From JAVBQG01 sp031549185 (lineage in GTDB: Bacteria > Synergistota > Synergistia > Synergistales > Synergistaceae), in the NCBI GenBank assembly GCA_031549185.1, contig JAVBQG010000070.1:1-7542 (forward strand): 7,542 bases of DNA, given 5' to 3'. The notes under the pieces are model-generated. The model saw only the letters and a program-made list of their open reading frames with translations. It did no database searches and was not told where the DNA came from. Below, in pieces: positions 5,853 through 7,542 of the stretch. The position numbers and the translations under genes were made by a program. Position 1 is the first letter of the stretch; every line of letters begins with the position of its first letter.

Positions 5853-7301
5853 CTACTCGCGGTGCAGGATGTTATAGCCGAGGACGTAGCAATAGAGGGC
5901 GGCGGGAAAGTAAGTGATTTCAACACCATTCAATACTTGATCCCCAAAACAAGTCTTCGTCGTGACACCAAATCTCTTTAGACCATGTTTCTGTGCAAAA
6001 ACCATTTGAGGCTTCAACAGATCCGGGTTGTTAAAATACCGATCTGACCACTTTACCTCGCAAACCCAACGAACATTGAAAACCGGATCTAGCGCGACAA
6101 TATCGACCTCACCTTTGGGCCACCTAGCATAATAGATCCTTGTATTGGCATCATGAAACCACTGCGAAAAAATCGCGGTCTCGACAATCGCCCCCAACGC
6201 AACCTCGTCGTTCTCGGCAAGTGGTGCAAAAAGCGCAGCTCGAATAGAAGGATTGGTAAGGTATACTTTGAAAGTAGTGGCACGTTTGAAACGTTTGGCC
6301 GTCATGTCGATGCGGTTTACTGTTTTAATCAGGAATGCGGCCTCCAAATATTCAATATACTTTTTGATTGTCGGCTTCGCAACGCCGGATTTTTGTGACA
6401 AATCCTCAAGCGAAACCTCACCAGCAGTATTATACGCGAGTGTCGTGAAGAGGTAGTTCAACTCTTGAATATTCAACACTCCATAGAGGCTAGGTAAATC
6501 TCGCAACAAAACCTTGTCCACAATATCATTTTTTATAAAGCGGCCGGGGTTTTCCTGAATAATCGGGTTGAGCGCAACCTCAGGATATCCGCCGAAGTTC
6601 AGATAGTCCAAGAATAAAGAATTTATCCCGTCCTTATCGCTTTCTTCGAGAGGAGAAGTCACATCTAAAAACGAACCATTTTTATCGGTCCGCTGCGAAC
6701 AGCAATCAGCGAACAATTCGTTGCGTTTTAACAAAGTCACATACTCGTAAAAAGTGAGTGGAGGCAACAGCAAATCCGTGAATCGACCTGCCCCGGACTC
6801 GTTACTTTTTAATTTTAAAGCTGCCGCCGCAGAACCGGAGGCCACACACTTCAGGTCGGGGTAAGAGTCCACGAGGCTCTTCAAATGCTGTTCCCAGTTG
6901 CGCAGATACTGAATTTCATCGAAGACGAAAAGACAGTGTTCGTGTTCATAGTCTACACCTGTCGCTTCTCGGTAGATGTCCAGAAAATCCAGCAAATTCA
7001 AAGAGTTATAAAGGGGATGATCGACTGAAACGTAGCAAATTTTTTCTGCCGTGAATCGATCTCCGCCATTCAGCAAAGCATAGATAGCGTGATGTAACAA
7101 TACCGTCTTACCAACACGTCTTGGCCCCATTAAGATAACAGCTCTTTGTATGTTTACATCGAGAAGAGAGAGGAGTTGCCTCAGATAGGGACGTGACTCC
7201 ATTTCAAAGAAAGGGAAGGCTGCGATTTGAATAGCAGCATTCCACCACGGGTTTTCTTTACGCACTCTCTCGATAACGCTGAGCCTCGATATATCCTGCA
7301 C
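5853..7301 (-). CDS. AAA+ ATPase with DUF4143 (AAA_14 family, nuclease-like C-terminus)
   Basis: The 482-residue protein has an AAA_14 ATPase core. Walker A is GPRRVGKT (59-66) and Walker B is CLFVFDEIQYL (123-133) with D128 and E129. A sensor-like ASGSAAA (154-160) and GAGRF (170-174) follow, then a winged-helix-like part (about 295-330). The DUF4143 end carries GEVDIVA (397-403) and CEVKWS (414-419), a PD-(D/E)XK-like pattern with D400, E415 and K417 intact. Cellular role and substrate of this widespread family are not established. The start is GTG at 7301: the codon directly upstream in frame is TGA, and GAGGTG (7313-7308) sits six bases away. The N-terminus has about 50 residues before the ATPase core. 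GC is lower than in kbl-tdh, suggesting acquisition. It has its own promoter and is bracketed by two palindromes. Confidence 0.88.
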   Translation of the reverse strand: MQDISRLSVIERVRKENPWWNAAIQIAAFPFFEMESRPYLRQLLSLLDVNIQRAVILMGPRRVGKTVLLHHAIYALLNGGDRFTAEKICYVSVDHPLYNSLNLLDFLDIYREATGVDYEHEHCLFVFDEIQYLRNWEQHLKSLVDSYPDLKCVASGSAAAALKLKSNESGAGRFTDLLLPPLTFYEYVTLLKRNELFADCCSQRTDKNGSFLDVTSPLEESDKDGINSLFLDYLNFGGYPEVALNPIIQENPGRFIKNDIVDKVLLRDLPSLYGVLNIQELNYLFTTLAYNTAGEVSLEDLSQKSGVAKPTIKKYIEYLEAAFLIKTVNRIDMTAKRFKRATTFKVYLTNPSIRAALFAPLAENDEVALGAIVETAIFSQWFHDANTRIYYARWPKGEVDIVALDPVFNVRWVCEVKWSDRYFNNPDLLKPQMVFAQKHGLKRFGVTTKTCFGDQVLNGVEITYFPAALYCYVLGYNILHRE

Positions 7302-7317
7302 TCACAGCACCTCGATC

Positions 7318-7345
7318 AAATAAGATAAATCGATTTATCCTATTT
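7318..7345. promoter_or_regulatory. 28-bp near-perfect palindrome at the ATPase transcription start (copy 2)
   Basis: The left arm AAATAAGATAAATC (7318-7331) and right arm GATTTATCCTATTT (7332-7345) are complementary at 13 of 14 positions. The inner 16 bases (7324-7339) are perfect. It lies directly downstream of the -10 box and covers the predicted start near 7341. A protein bound here would block transcription, so it is a strong operator candidate. As RNA it would fold as a hairpin at the 5' end of the leader. It is related to the palindrome at 5754-5781. Confidence 0.75.
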
Positions 7346-7347
7346 AC

Positions 7348-7376
7348 ATCATACCCCATGAGCCCTGAATTGGCAA
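7348..7376 (-). promoter_or_regulatory. Strong sigma-70 promoter for the ATPase gene
   Basis: On the reverse strand TTGCCA (7376-7371) and TATGAT (7353-7348) are separated by exactly 17 bases, and each hexamer differs from consensus by one or two bases. Transcription should start near 7341. This leaves a leader of about 40 bases ending in the GAGGTG ribosome site and the GTG start at 7301. Confidence 0.75.
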
Positions 7377-7542
7377 GGGCTAACAAGATCGTAAAAGGTG
7401 CACTGTCGCCTAATACCCACAGTTGCCTGAAAAAAAGGCCGGTTAGTGCCGAACATTGCCCCGAAGATCGTTCGTACTTTGGAAGATTTGTCATTATAAT
7501 GACTCGGGTAGGCCACGATTTCATATCGATCGATGCGAGGTG
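7377..7542. other. Right-end stretch without a recognised gene
   Basis: Both strands were read. A minus-strand open frame of 88 codons (7258-7524) crosses it, but that frame runs through the ATPase promoter and palindrome, has no ribosome site and resembles no family I know. A short hairpin-like GCCT/AGGC around a run of A is visible near 7425-7440. Nothing else can be supported; the next gene on this side presumably lies outside the window. Confidence 0.4.

Noticed and set aside
7258..7524. 88-codon minus-strand open frame upstream of the ATPase
   Set aside because: It reads through the strong promoter, the palindrome and the ATPase start, has no ribosome site and no recognisable motif; probably a chance open frame.

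Overview
The window is chromosomal bacterial DNA with four kinds of content. There is a GC-rich core (LysR regulator, GNAT acetyltransferase, threonine-catabolic pair). A YbaK/PrdX-type editing-domain protein is divergent from the regulator. A type II toxin-antitoxin pair sits between the core genes. A lower-GC AAA+ ATPase/DUF4143 gene lies at the right end. GC by eye differs clearly: 41 of 60 bases at 3841-3900 (kbl), 32 of 60 at 3241-3300 (antitoxin) and 27 of 60 at 6361-6420 (ATPase). The host cannot be named from the sequence. A PrdX-like deacylase, purine-rich Shine-Dalgarno sites and a short-chain-dehydrogenase-type threonine dehydrogenase paired with KBL fit an anaerobic amino-acid-using bacterium, for example Synergistota or Clostridia, but this is a low-confidence inference.

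Layout. 1-62: first codons of a minus-strand gene that leaves the window. 63-227: GC-rich spacer with a perfect 10-bp hairpin and a partial third copy of its arm. 228-761 (-): YbaK/PrdX-like protein. 762-1022: divergent control region holding a probable promoter and two related inverted repeats of the form CGAAT-N5/6-ATTCG. 1023-1910 (+) LysR regulator and 1922-2683 (+) GNAT acetyltransferase form a probable operon. 2684-2832: a remnant of a second GNAT 3' end. 2833-3147 and 3137-3424 (-): RelE/ParE toxin overlapping the end of a Phd/YefM antitoxin, with a promoter and operator upstream. 3555-4742 and 4739-5680 (+): kbl and tdh with an ATGA overlap, ended by a stem-loop at 5711-5740. 5853-7301 (-): AAA_14/DUF4143 ATPase with its own strong promoter.

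How the genes work together. Tdh oxidises L-threonine to 2-amino-3-ketobutyrate and Kbl cleaves this with CoA to glycine plus acetyl-CoA, a complete two-step pathway. The LysR protein probably controls the divergent YbaK/PrdX-like gene and itself through the paired inverted repeats. The toxin-antitoxin pair and the ATPase look like acquired accessory units.

The most unusual structure is a pair of related 28-bp near-perfect palindromes, at 5754-5781 and 7318-7345. They share the 10-base sequence CAAATAAGAT and bracket the ATPase gene. One covers the predicted transcription start of the ATPase; the other lies just beyond its stop codon. They may be operators, a terminator plus an operator, or the ends of a mobile unit.
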